The notes beneath the pieces are model-generated. The model was given only the letters and a program-made list of their open reading frames with translations, made no database searches and was not told the origin of the DNA. Below are positions 7,596 through 14,885 of a DNA stretch of 64,000 nucleotides, in pieces. The DNA is from DATAEY01 sp045805565 (lineage in GTDB: Bacteria; Actinomycetota; Thermoleophilia; Solirubrobacterales; Solirubrobacteraceae). Position 1 is the first letter of the stretch; each line of letters starts with the position of its first letter. Where the stretch lies: NCBI GenBank assembly GCA_045805565.1, contig JBJMKZ010000022.1:62001-126000 (forward strand), written 5' to 3'. A program made the translations under genes and the position numbers.

Positions 7596-9662
7596 ATGGC
7601 GAAGGACACCGAGAAGCTCATCCGCCAGCTCTCGCTGATCTCGTTCCTGATGGCCGAGCGGCGGCCGGTCATCGCGGCCGAGATCCGCCAGGCCGTCGAG
7701 GGCTACAGCGGCATGAACGAGGACGCGTTCGCGCGGCGCTTCTACGCCGATCGGGCCGAGCTGGAGTCGCTGGGCATCCAGCTGTCGGTGGCCAAGCCGC
7801 TCGACGGGGCGGCCGAGCAGGAGAGCTACTCGCTGCCGCCCGAGAACTTCTACCTGCCGGCGATCGAGTTCGGCGACTCCGAGCTGGCCGCGCTACAGAC
7901 GGCGCTCTCGCTGCTCGACGGCGAGTTCGCCTACGCCGAGCCGCTCAGGTTGGCGCTGCAACAGATCTCGTGGGGCCGGCCGAGCCCGCTGCGCGCCGCC
8001 GAACAGCGCTCGATCGCGCTGGGGATCACCGCCTCGGCGGGTGGTCACGCGATCTCGCAGCGGCTGGTCAAGATCGACACCGCGATCTCGCGCCGCAAGA
8101 CGGTCGTGTTCGACTACTACACGATGGACCGCGACGAGGTCGGCGAGCGGCGCGTCGATCCCTATCAGCTGCTGTTCCAGGGCGGGCAGTTCTACATGGT
8201 CGGCCATTCGCACGAGCGCGACGACATGCGGGTCTTCCGGCTCTCGCGCATCCGGGGCAAGGCCGCCTACGCCACCAAGGCCGAGCACGACTTCCAACGG
8301 CCGCCCGACTTCGACCCCCGGGCCTACGCCGACCGCATCCCGTGGCAGTTCGGCGATTCGCACGGCGAGGCCGAGGTGCTGATCTCCGAGCGCATCGCGT
8401 GGCAGGTGGAGCGCCACTTCGGCCGCTACGGCCGCTTCGAGGACTCCGCCGAGGGCCGGGTGTTCGTGACCGAGTACGCCAACGAGCGCGCGCTGCTGTC
8501 ATGGGTGCTCGGCTTCGGCGAGCATGCCCGGCTGCTGGGGCCCCCGGGCCTGGTGGAGGCGCTGCGCGAGCGGGTGGCGCGCCTGGAGGAACGTCACACC
8601 GGCGAGCCGGAACTGGCTCCGGCGGTGGCAACGGACGGCGCGCAGCTCGAGTCGCCGGAGGCGGCGGACCCGGGTGACGAGTCAAGGCACGAGACGGCGA
8701 TCCGCCCCGAGCGCTTTGCCCGTCTGGTCACGCTGGCGTCGATCCTCATCGAAGCGGGCCGCGCGGGCCGGACGCCCACGCTTGCGGAGGTCCGCGATCG
8801 GCTCCAGGTCTCCGAGCAGGAGCTGCGCGACGACATTAGCGTGCTCAACGTCGTCAACTTCGGCGCCGGGTCGTACATCCTCTACGCCGAGGTCACGGAC
8901 GACGGCCGGATCGAGGTCGATCCCGACGCCTACTCGGACAGCTTCGCCCGTCCCGCCCGTCTGCTGCCAATCGAGGCCAAGGCGCTGGTGGCAGCGATCG
9001 ACCTGATCGGCGAGCATATTCCCAAGGGCTCATTGGCGTCGGCGCGAGACAAGATCGTCGCCGCGCTCGGCGAGGATCCGGTGGACGAAGGCCTCCAGGT
9101 GGCGAGCGGCGGGGGCGACGACTCCGAGATCGCGGCGGTCGTCTCGCGTGCCATCGCCCGGCGGCGCCTGCTGGAGATCGAGTACTACAAGGAGAACGAG
9201 GACGAGTTCTCCCAGCGGGAGGTGGAGCCCTACGCCCTGATGAACGGCCGCGAGGGGTGGTACGTGGCCGCCTTCGACCCCACGCGCGACAGCGTGCGCC
9301 ATTTCCGCCTGGACCGGATCAAGCGCGCGGCGGTCAGCGACCAGCGGTTCGACCCCCGACCCGAGATCGACCCCGCCGCCGACCTCGACGGCTGGCCGCG
9401 CACCGGCGAGGTCGAGGCGTCCCGCCGCGCCCGTGTGTGGGTCTCGCCTGATCGCGCCCGCTGGGCGCGCGAGGAGCGCCCAGTGGTGGCCGAGCTGGCG
9501 GACGGCTCGGTGGTGGTCGAGCTCGCGTTCGCCGGCACGGGCTGGCTGGTGCGCGAGGTGCTCAAGGAGGTGGGGGACGCCGTCGTGCTGGAGCCGGCGC
9601 AGGCGCGCGAGGCGGTCCGCGAGGCCGCCGCCCGCCTCGGCCGCGCCGCCGTCTCGGCGTGA
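7596..9662 (+). CDS. pafBC: fused PafB-PafC WYL-domain transcriptional regulator
   Basis: A 688-residue protein made of two consecutive helix-turn-helix plus WYL units. The first unit is residues 1-350 (HTH near 20-80; the WYL core VVFDYYTMDRDEVGERRVDPYQLL, then RVFRLSRI). A linker runs to about 370, and the second unit is 375-688 (HTH LAEVRDRLQVSEQELRDDI; WYL core LEIEYYKENEDEFSQREVEPYAL, then VRHFRLDRI). In mycobacteria PafB and PafC form a heterodimeric activator of the LexA-independent DNA-damage response; natural fusions are known in other actinobacteria. The ATG at 7596 is preceded by TATCGT at 7581. No Pup/proteasome gene is nearby. The downstream PPOX gene overlaps as GTGA. Confidence 0.9.
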   Translation: MAKDTEKLIRQLSLISFLMAERRPVIAAEIRQAVEGYSGMNEDAFARRFYADRAELESLGIQLSVAKPLDGAAEQESYSLPPENFYLPAIEFGDSELAALQTALSLLDGEFAYAEPLRLALQQISWGRPSPLRAAEQRSIALGITASAGGHAISQRLVKIDTAISRRKTVVFDYYTMDRDEVGERRVDPYQLLFQGGQFYMVGHSHERDDMRVFRLSRIRGKAAYATKAEHDFQRPPDFDPRAYADRIPWQFGDSHGEAEVLISERIAWQVERHFGRYGRFEDSAEGRVFVTEYANERALLSWVLGFGEHARLLGPPGLVEALRERVARLEERHTGEPELAPAVATDGAQLESPEAADPGDESRHETAIRPERFARLVTLASILIEAGRAGRTPTLAEVRDRLQVSEQELRDDISVLNVVNFGAGSYILYAEVTDDGRIEVDPDAYSDSFARPARLLPIEAKALVAAIDLIGEHIPKGSLASARDKIVAALGEDPVDEGLQVASGGGDDSEIAAVVSRAIARRRLLEIEYYKENEDEFSQREVEPYALMNGREGWYVAAFDPTRDSVRHFRLDRIKRAAVSDQRFDPRPEIDPAADLDGWPRTGEVEASRRARVWVSPDRARWAREERPVVAELADGSVVVELAFAGTGWLVREVLKEVGDAVVLEPAQAREAVREAAARLGRAAVSA

Positions 9663-10126
9663 GCCGCCGCGAGCAGATCGCCATGAGCGACGAGGAGGTC
9701 GCCGCGTTCCTCGACGAGCAGCGGGTGATGGTCTGCGCCACCAACGGCCGCGACGGCTGGCCTCATCTCATGCCGCTGTGGTACGTGGTTCGCGACGGCG
9801 AGCTGTGGGCGTGGACCTACGCCAAATCGCAGAAGGTGCGCAACCTCGAGCGCGATGCGCACGCCACCGTAGAGGTCGAGACCGGGGAGGCCTACGACGA
9901 GCTGCGCGGCGTGATGATCAAGGCGCAGGCCGTCATCCATCGCGAGACGGATGTGGTCGCCGAGCTGGGAGCCGAGATCTTCCGCCGCTACAGCCAGGGG
10001 CAGGCGGCGGTCGCAGACGACTTCCTGGACACGGCGCGTGCCCAGGCGGCCAAGCGGGTCGGGCTGCAGCTGATCCCCCAGGACCTGGCCAGCTGGGACC
10101 ACCGCAAGCTCGAAGGCGTCTACTGA
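9659..10126 (+). CDS. pyridoxamine 5'-phosphate oxidase-family (PPOX-fold) protein
   Basis: A 155-residue split-barrel flavin/F420-binding-type protein. It contains VAAFLDEQRVMVCATNGRDGWPHLMPLWYVV (about 13-43), WTYAKSQKVRNLERD with the phosphate-contacting Lys-Arg pair, and ATVEVETGEAYDELRGVMIKAQA. Relatives bind FMN, F420 or haem; which one applies cannot be read from the sequence. GTG at 9659 overlaps the pafBC stop (GTGA), so it may be translated with that regulator. Confidence 0.8.
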   Translation: MSRREQIAMSDEEVAAFLDEQRVMVCATNGRDGWPHLMPLWYVVRDGELWAWTYAKSQKVRNLERDAHATVEVETGEAYDELRGVMIKAQAVIHRETDVVAELGAEIFRRYSQGQAAVADDFLDTARAQAAKRVGLQLIPQDLASWDHRKLEGVY

Positions 10127-10175
10127 GCCGCTGGCCGGGGGCGGTCGGCTCGCGCGCCCGCTAGCGTCCCCGGGC

Positions 10176-11249
10176 GTGGAGGAGCTCAAGGGGCTGATCC
10201 TGTCGGGCGGTCGCGGGACGCGGCTGCGGCCGATCACGCACACCTCGGCCAAGCAGCTCGTCCCGGTCGCCAACAAGCCGGTGCTGTTCTACGGCCTGGA
10301 GGCGATGTCCCAAGCCGGGATCCGCGACGTGGGTGTGGTCATCGCCCCCGAGACCGGCGACGAGATCCGGGGAGCCGCGGGCGATGGCTCTCGTTTCGGG
10401 ATCTCGATCACCTACATCCTCCAGCCCGAGCCGCTGGGGCTCGCCCATGCCCTCCTCACCGCCGAAGAGTTCCTCGGCGACTCCGCCTTCGTCATGTATC
10501 TGGGCGACAACCTCCTCCAGGGCGGGATCCACGACCTGGTCGAGGCCTTCCGCCGCCACGAGCCGGACGCGCTGATCCTGCTCACCCATGTCCCCGACCC
10601 CCAGAACTACGGGGTCGCCGAGCTCTCCGACGGCGCGGTCGTGCGCCTGGCCGAGAAGCCCGCCCAGCCGCGCACCGACCTCGCGCTGGTCGGCGTCTAC
10701 ATGTTCACCTCGGTCATCTACGAGGCCGCACGGGCGATCGTGCCCTCGGGGCGGGGCGAACTGGAGATCACCGACGCCATCCAGCAGCTGGTCGACGGGG
10801 GCCGGCGCGTCGAGCCTCACATCGTCGAGGGCTGGTGGAAGGACACGGGCCGCAAGGAGGACATCCTGGAAGCCAACCGGCTCGTGCTCGACAACATCGA
10901 GGGCCGCATCGAGGGCGAGCTGGTCGACTCTCAGGTGGACGGGCGCGTGATCGTCGAGCCCGGGGCGCGGCTGGAGCGCGCCAGCGTCCGTGGCCCTGCG
11001 ATCATCGGCGCCCGGGCGCGCCTGGTCGATGCGTACGTCGGCCCGTACACCGCGGTGGGAGAGGACTGCCTGATCGAGAACGCGGAGGTCGAGCACTCGA
11101 TCCTGCTGGAGGGCTCGTCGGTGCGCGGGCTGGCGGGGCGGATGGAGTCGTCGCTGCTGGGGCGAAACGTGTCGGTGCACCGCGACCGGCGCCAGCCGCG
11201 GGCCTACCGGTTCATGGTGGGCGACAACAGCGAAATCGGGATTCATTGA
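10176..11249 (+). CDS. rmlA: glucose-1-phosphate thymidylyltransferase, long form
   Basis: A 357-residue nucleotidyltransferase. The signature GLILSGGRGTRLRPITHTSAKQLVP (6-30) is followed by QPEPLGLAHAL, MYLGDNLLQGG and VEGWWKDTGRKEDILEAN. About 100 C-terminal residues form a left-handed beta-helix (VDGRVIVEPGARLERASVRGPAIIG). The length and helix mark the long actinobacterial/archaeal form rather than the 290-residue enterobacterial RmlA. It makes dTDP-glucose from dTTP and glucose-1-phosphate, the first step of dTDP-deoxysugar synthesis, and is followed by rmlD and rmlB. The start is GTG, with TAGCGT 8 nt upstream. Confidence 0.93.
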   Translation: MEELKGLILSGGRGTRLRPITHTSAKQLVPVANKPVLFYGLEAMSQAGIRDVGVVIAPETGDEIRGAAGDGSRFGISITYILQPEPLGLAHALLTAEEFLGDSAFVMYLGDNLLQGGIHDLVEAFRRHEPDALILLTHVPDPQNYGVAELSDGAVVRLAEKPAQPRTDLALVGVYMFTSVIYEAARAIVPSGRGELEITDAIQQLVDGGRRVEPHIVEGWWKDTGRKEDILEANRLVLDNIEGRIEGELVDSQVDGRVIVEPGARLERASVRGPAIIGARARLVDAYVGPYTAVGEDCLIENAEVEHSILLEGSSVRGLAGRMESSLLGRNVSVHRDRRQPRAYRFMVGDNSEIGIH

Positions 11250-11279
11250 GCATTAGTGTGGTTTGCTGCAAGATTTCGT

Positions 11280-11336
11280 GCCCGGCTGTCCGGGCCGTGC
11301 CCTAGATTCGCGAGCGCGGGCTCGCCTGAGGCGAGC
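11280..11336 (+). other. two short hairpins between rmlA and the DUF5679 gene
   Basis: GCCCGG-CTGT-CCGGGC (11280-11295) and GCTCGCC-TGA-GGCGAGC (11320-11336) are perfect stems. Neither is followed by a T-run. They could be a factor-dependent or stem-only terminator of rmlA, or part of the 5' leader of the small downstream gene. Confidence 0.4.
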
Positions 11337-11363
11337 TGCTAACCCCCACCGAGGAGTGTGTCG

Positions 11364-11510
11364 ATGCCAGAGGGTTATTGCGTCAAGGAACGCAAGAAGG
11401 TCGAGATCCAGGACGCCAAGCAGGTGACCATGAAGAACGGTCGCCCGGCGATCCAGGGTGTCTGCCCGGACTGCGGGACCAAGATCTTCAAGATCGGCAA
11501 GCTCGAGTAG
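11364..11510 (+). CDS. small DUF5679-type zinc-ribbon protein
   Basis: A 48-residue protein beginning MPEGYCVKERKK and ending CPDCGTKIFKIGKLE. The pattern YCVK...KNGRPAIQGVCPDCGTK matches the DUF5679 family of very small single zinc-ribbon-like proteins common in actinobacteria. Cys6, Cys34 and Cys37 are visible as candidate metal ligands, with no clear fourth Cys. GAGGAG at 11351-11356 is well spaced before the ATG, which supports this gene although it is very short. It separates rmlA from rmlD. The function is unknown; nucleic-acid binding is a guess from the basic charge. Confidence 0.8.
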   Translation: MPEGYCVKERKKVEIQDAKQVTMKNGRPAIQGVCPDCGTKIFKIGKLE

Positions 11511-11615
11511 GAGCAGCAGGGCTGGGCCCCAGCCGGGGCATCGCGGGCGCGCAGCGGCGGCGTCGGCAGCGCCGCGATGGCGGCGGGCGCCCGGATTGCG
11601 CTATGCCTTAGCGCC

Positions 11616-12482
11616 ATGCGCCTCCTCGTCACCGGGGCCGGCGGTCAGCTGGGCCGTGACGTCGTGCGCGCCGCCAGGCGCGCGGGACACGACGTAACGG
11701 GCTGCGACCGCCACCAGCTCGACATCACCGACCAGGACGCCGTGGCCCGTGCGCTCGAGGCGCACCGCCCGGAGGCGGTGGTCAACTGCGCCGCCTACAC
11801 CGACGTGGACGGCGCCGAGGCCGCTCCCGACACCGCCATGGAGGTAAACGCGGTCGCCGCGGGCCGGGTGGCGGCGGCGGCCGGGCGAGCATCGGCGCTG
11901 GTGGTGCACGTCTCGACGGACTACGTGTTCGACGGCCGGCGCCGGCGGCCGTACCTCGAATCCGACGAGGCGCGGCCGTTGTCGGCATACGGACGCTCCA
12001 AGCTCGCCGGCGAGCATGCGGTGGCCGAGGCGAACCCGGGTCACACGATCGTCCGCTCGTCGTGGCTGTTCGGCGCGAGCGGGCCCAACTTCGTCGAGAC
12101 GATGCTCACGCTTGCCTCCGAGCGTGACGAAGTGGCGGTGGTGACCGACCAGGTCGGCTGCCCGACGTGGACCGGGCATCTGGCCGCCGCCCTGGTGGAG
12201 ATCTGCGTCAGGCGTTCGCTGGGCCTGCACCACGTCGCCGCCGACGGGCAATGCTCGTGGCACGCCTTCGCCCGGGAGATCTTCCGCCAGGCCGGAGTGG
12301 AGTGCGCGGTGCGCGAGCGCCGGACCGCCGACCTGGGGCGGCCCGCCAGGCGCCCGGCCTACAGCGTGCTGCGCTCCGAGCGCGCCGACGCGCCGCGGCT
12401 TGCGCACTGGGGTGACGGTTTGTCGGGCTATCTGGCCGAGCGCGCCGCCACGCCGGGCGCCGATCCGGGCTCGCCGACATGA
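11616..12482 (+). CDS. rmlD: dTDP-4-dehydrorhamnose reductase
   Basis: A 288-residue extended SDR. It has GAGGQLGRDV (7-16) for NADPH, CDRHQLDITD, NCAAYTDVDGAE, the catalytic VSTDYVFDG...YGRSKLAGE segment, and RSSWLFG. It reduces dTDP-4-dehydro-L-rhamnose to dTDP-L-rhamnose. The ATG at 11616 is chosen because MRLLVTGAGGQLG is the family N-terminus. The stop overlaps rmlB as ATGA. The usual epimerase RmlC, which supplies this enzyme's substrate, is not in the cluster. Confidence 0.92.
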   Translation: MRLLVTGAGGQLGRDVVRAARRAGHDVTGCDRHQLDITDQDAVARALEAHRPEAVVNCAAYTDVDGAEAAPDTAMEVNAVAAGRVAAAAGRASALVVHVSTDYVFDGRRRRPYLESDEARPLSAYGRSKLAGEHAVAEANPGHTIVRSSWLFGASGPNFVETMLTLASERDEVAVVTDQVGCPTWTGHLAAALVEICVRRSLGLHHVAADGQCSWHAFAREIFRQAGVECAVRERRTADLGRPARRPAYSVLRSERADAPRLAHWGDGLSGYLAERAATPGADPGSPT

Positions 12483-13477
12483 GGCTCCTGGTCGCCGGCG
12501 GCGCCGGGTTCATCGGCTCCAACTTCGTCCGGCTGCGCCTGCGCGAGACCGACGACGAGATCGTGGTGCTCGACAAGCTCACCTACGCCGGCCGCGAGGA
12601 GAACCTCCAGGACGTCCGGGACCACGAGCGCTTCAGGTTTGCCCACGGCGCCATCGAGGACCCCGAGGCGGTGGCCGAGGTGATCGGCGGCTGCGACGCG
12701 ATGGTCAACTTCGCCGCCGAGACGCACGTGGACCGCTCGATCGCCGGCGCGGGCGACTTCGTGACCACCAATGCCCGTGGCACGTGGGTGCTGCTGGAGG
12801 CCGCCCGCGAGCACGGGCTGCGATACGTGCAGGTCTCGACCGACGAGGTCTACGGCTCGATCGCGTCTGGCGCGTTCACCGAATCCTCACCGCTGCGCCC
12901 GTCATCTCCCTACAGCGCCACCAAGGCGGGCGGCGACCTGCTGGTGGCGTCCTACTTCCACACCTACGGCCTTCCCGCCGTGATCTGCCGCGGCTCCAAC
13001 AACTACGGGCCCTACCAGCACCCCGAGAAGCTGATCCCACTGATGATCCTCAACGCGCTGGCCGGCGACGCGCTGCCGGTCTACGGCGACGGGCTCAACG
13101 TGCGCAACTGGCTTCACGCCGAGGACTTCGGCCGCGCGATCGGCGTGGTGCTCGAGGCCGGGGTGCCCGGCGAGGCCTACAACGTCGGGGGGCCAGACGA
13201 GTGCGCGAACCTGGACGTGGTCAGGCGGATCCTCGCGCTCTGTGGCCGCGACGAGTCGCTGATCGAGTTCGTGGCCGACCGGCCGGGCCACGACCGCCGT
13301 TACTCCTTGGCCTCGGAGAAGGTCAGGGCGCTCGGATGGTCCCCACGCGTCGGCTTCGACGAGGGCCTGGAACACACCGTCGCCTGGTATCGGGACAACG
13401 CCTGGTGGTGGGAGCCGATCCGCTCCGGGGAGTACCGCTTCTACTACGCACGCCAGTACGGCCGTGAGCTCGGCTGA
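12479..13477 (+). CDS. rmlB: dTDP-glucose 4,6-dehydratase
   Basis: A 332-residue extended SDR/dehydratase. It has GGAGFIGSNFVR (7-18) for NAD, LDKLTYAGREENL, NFAAETHVDRSI, the catalytic STDEVYG segment, PSSPYSATKAGGDLL with Tyr-xxx-Lys, and NNYGPYQHPEKLIPLMI. It converts dTDP-glucose to dTDP-4-keto-6-deoxyglucose. Full length. It begins within the rmlD stop codon (ATGA), so the two are translated together. The products feed rhamnose or other 6-deoxyhexose incorporation into surface glycans. Confidence 0.95.
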   Translation: MRLLVAGGAGFIGSNFVRLRLRETDDEIVVLDKLTYAGREENLQDVRDHERFRFAHGAIEDPEAVAEVIGGCDAMVNFAAETHVDRSIAGAGDFVTTNARGTWVLLEAAREHGLRYVQVSTDEVYGSIASGAFTESSPLRPSSPYSATKAGGDLLVASYFHTYGLPAVICRGSNNYGPYQHPEKLIPLMILNALAGDALPVYGDGLNVRNWLHAEDFGRAIGVVLEAGVPGEAYNVGGPDECANLDVVRRILALCGRDESLIEFVADRPGHDRRYSLASEKVRALGWSPRVGFDEGLEHTVAWYRDNAWWWEPIRSGEYRFYYARQYGRELG

Positions 13478-13517
13478 CCCCGGCCCGTCGAAGCCCGTGC
13501 GAGACCGCGTCGAGGAC

Positions 13518-13523
13518 TAGACT
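13518..13523 (+). promoter_or_regulatory. leaderless -10 box for the TetR gene
   Basis: TAGACT is exactly 6 nt before the ATG at 13530, the spacing expected if transcription starts on the A of the start codon. No Shine-Dalgarno sequence is present. Confidence 0.55.
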
Positions 13524-13529
13524 CGGGCC

Positions 13530-14171
13530 ATGAGCCAGCGCGCGACGGTTCCGCGCGGCCGCCACGCGCCGCCGCTGGAGGTGCGCCTGTCGGTCCAGCG
13601 CCGCCGGCTGTTCCGGGCGGCCGCCTCGGTGTTCGCCGGCGTCGGGTATGCCGAGGCCAGCGCGGAGGCGATCGCCCGCCGCGCGGGGATGTCGAAGGCC
13701 ACCTTCTACGAGCACTTCGCCAACAAGGAGGAATGCATCCTCGCGCTGTTCGACGAGGCCGCCACCGTGGTCCTGCACGCGATGGCCGACGCCGCCCGCG
13801 ATGCGGGCAGCGAGCCCCGCGAGCGCCTGCGGTCCGGGATTCGCGCCTTCCTGGACATGCTGGCCGAGCACCCGGCCGCCTCGCAGACCCTGCTGGTGGA
13901 GATCATGGCGGCCGGCGACCGGGGCGCCGAGCGGCGCGACAGCATCATGGCGGCGTTCGCCGCGACGATCGACGCGGAGAATGCCGCCGCCGCCCGGAGC
14001 GGAGGTCTGGCACGACTCGAGTCCCCGGATGAGGCGTTCGCCATCGTCGGAGCCGTGGCCGAGCTGGCTTCGCGCCAGCTGCGACTGGGAGACCCGGCCG
14101 ACATCCGCGACCTCGAGCCGGTGATCGAGCGGCTGATGGTGTGCCTGATGACGCCCGCCCCCGCGGCTTGA
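13530..14171 (+). CDS. TetR-family transcriptional regulator
   Basis: A 213-residue regulator. The N-terminal HTH spans about residues 25-70: RRRLFRAAASVFAGVGYAEASAEAIARRAGMSKATFYEHFANKEECILALFDEA. The C-terminal ligand domain has no recognisable specificity. The start is supported by the TAGACT box 6 nt upstream. The stop lies inside the 5' end of the uracil-DNA glycosylase gene, so the two may be coupled, but a role in regulating repair is only a guess. Confidence 0.88.
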   Translation: MSQRATVPRGRHAPPLEVRLSVQRRRLFRAAASVFAGVGYAEASAEAIARRAGMSKATFYEHFANKEECILALFDEAATVVLHAMADAARDAGSEPRERLRSGIRAFLDMLAEHPAASQTLLVEIMAAGDRGAERRDSIMAAFAATIDAENAAAARSGGLARLESPDEAFAIVGAVAELASRQLRLGDPADIRDLEPVIERLMVCLMTPAPAA

Positions 14172-14866
14172 GCGACACCGAGGGCGCGCTCGTCGAGCTG
14201 GAGGCCCGGGTGGTCGAGTGCCGCCGTTGCCCGCGCCTGGTGGCCTGGCGGGAACGGGTGGCGCTCGAACGGCGCGCCGCGTACGCCGACTGGACCTACT
14301 GGGGACGCCCGGTGCCGGGCTTCGGGGATCCCGCGGCCCCCGTGCTGGTGCTCGGGCTCGCGCCGGCCGCCCACGGCGGCAATCGGACCGGGCGAGTGTT
14401 CACGGGCGACCGCTCGGGAGACTTCCTGTTCTCGTCGCTGTGGCGCTGCGGCCTGGCCAGCCAGCCCGTCTCGCGCCACCGCGGCGACGGTCTGCGCCTG
14501 CGGGATTGCTGGGTCGCCGCCGCGGTCCGCTGCCCGCCGCCGGGCAATCGTCCCACTCCCGCCGAGCGTGACCGGTGCCTGCCGTACGCAGCGGCGGAGC
14601 TGCAGCTGCTCGACCGCGTCCGCGTGATCGTCTGCCTGGGCGCCTTCGCCTGGGATGCGGCGCTGCGGGTCAGGGCCGCGCTCGGCCGGCCGGCGCCAAG
14701 GCCGCGGCCCCGCTTCGGCCACGGGGCGGAGCTCCCCGACCCGCACTGGCCGCTGCTGGGCTGCTTCCACCCCTCACAGCAGAACACGTTCACCGGGAAG
14801 CTGACTCCCGAGATGACCGACGCGGTGTTTCGCCGTGCTCGGGAGCTCGCCGGGCTGCCGGCCTAG
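14141..14866 (+). CDS. udgB: uracil-DNA glycosylase, family 5 (UdgB type)
   Basis: A glycosylase of 241 residues from GTG 14141, or 232 from the TTG at 14168 that overlaps the TetR stop as TTGA. It carries the family-5 fingerprints: CRRCPRL (early Cys pair), YWGRPVPGFGDP, GLAPAAHGGNRTGRVFTGDRSG, CWVAAAVRCPPPGNRPTP, CLGAFAW and the C-terminal CFHPSQQNTFTGKL. Four cysteines of the kind that hold the 4Fe-4S cluster are present (two near the N-terminus, RC before PPPGN, and RC further on). It removes uracil and some other deaminated bases from DNA. Followed at once by the Lhr helicase gene. Confidence 0.92.
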   Translation: MPDDARPRGLSDTEGALVELEARVVECRRCPRLVAWRERVALERRAAYADWTYWGRPVPGFGDPAAPVLVLGLAPAAHGGNRTGRVFTGDRSGDFLFSSLWRCGLASQPVSRHRGDGLRLRDCWVAAAVRCPPPGNRPTPAERDRCLPYAAAELQLLDRVRVIVCLGAFAWDAALRVRAALGRPAPRPRPRFGHGAELPDPHWPLLGCFHPSQQNTFTGKLTPEMTDAVFRRARELAGLPA

Positions 14867-14873
14867 CGCCGCG

Positions 14874-14879
14874 TATTCT
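14874..14879 (+). promoter_or_regulatory. leaderless -10 box for lhr
   Basis: TATTCT ends 6 nt before the GTG at 14886. It supports that start and a separate promoter for lhr just after udgB. Confidence 0.55.
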
Positions 14880-14885
14880 CGTCGG

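Noticed and set aside
11280..11336. Intrinsic terminator of rmlA
   Set aside because: Stems are perfect but no T-run follows, so I list them only as hairpins and not as a terminator.
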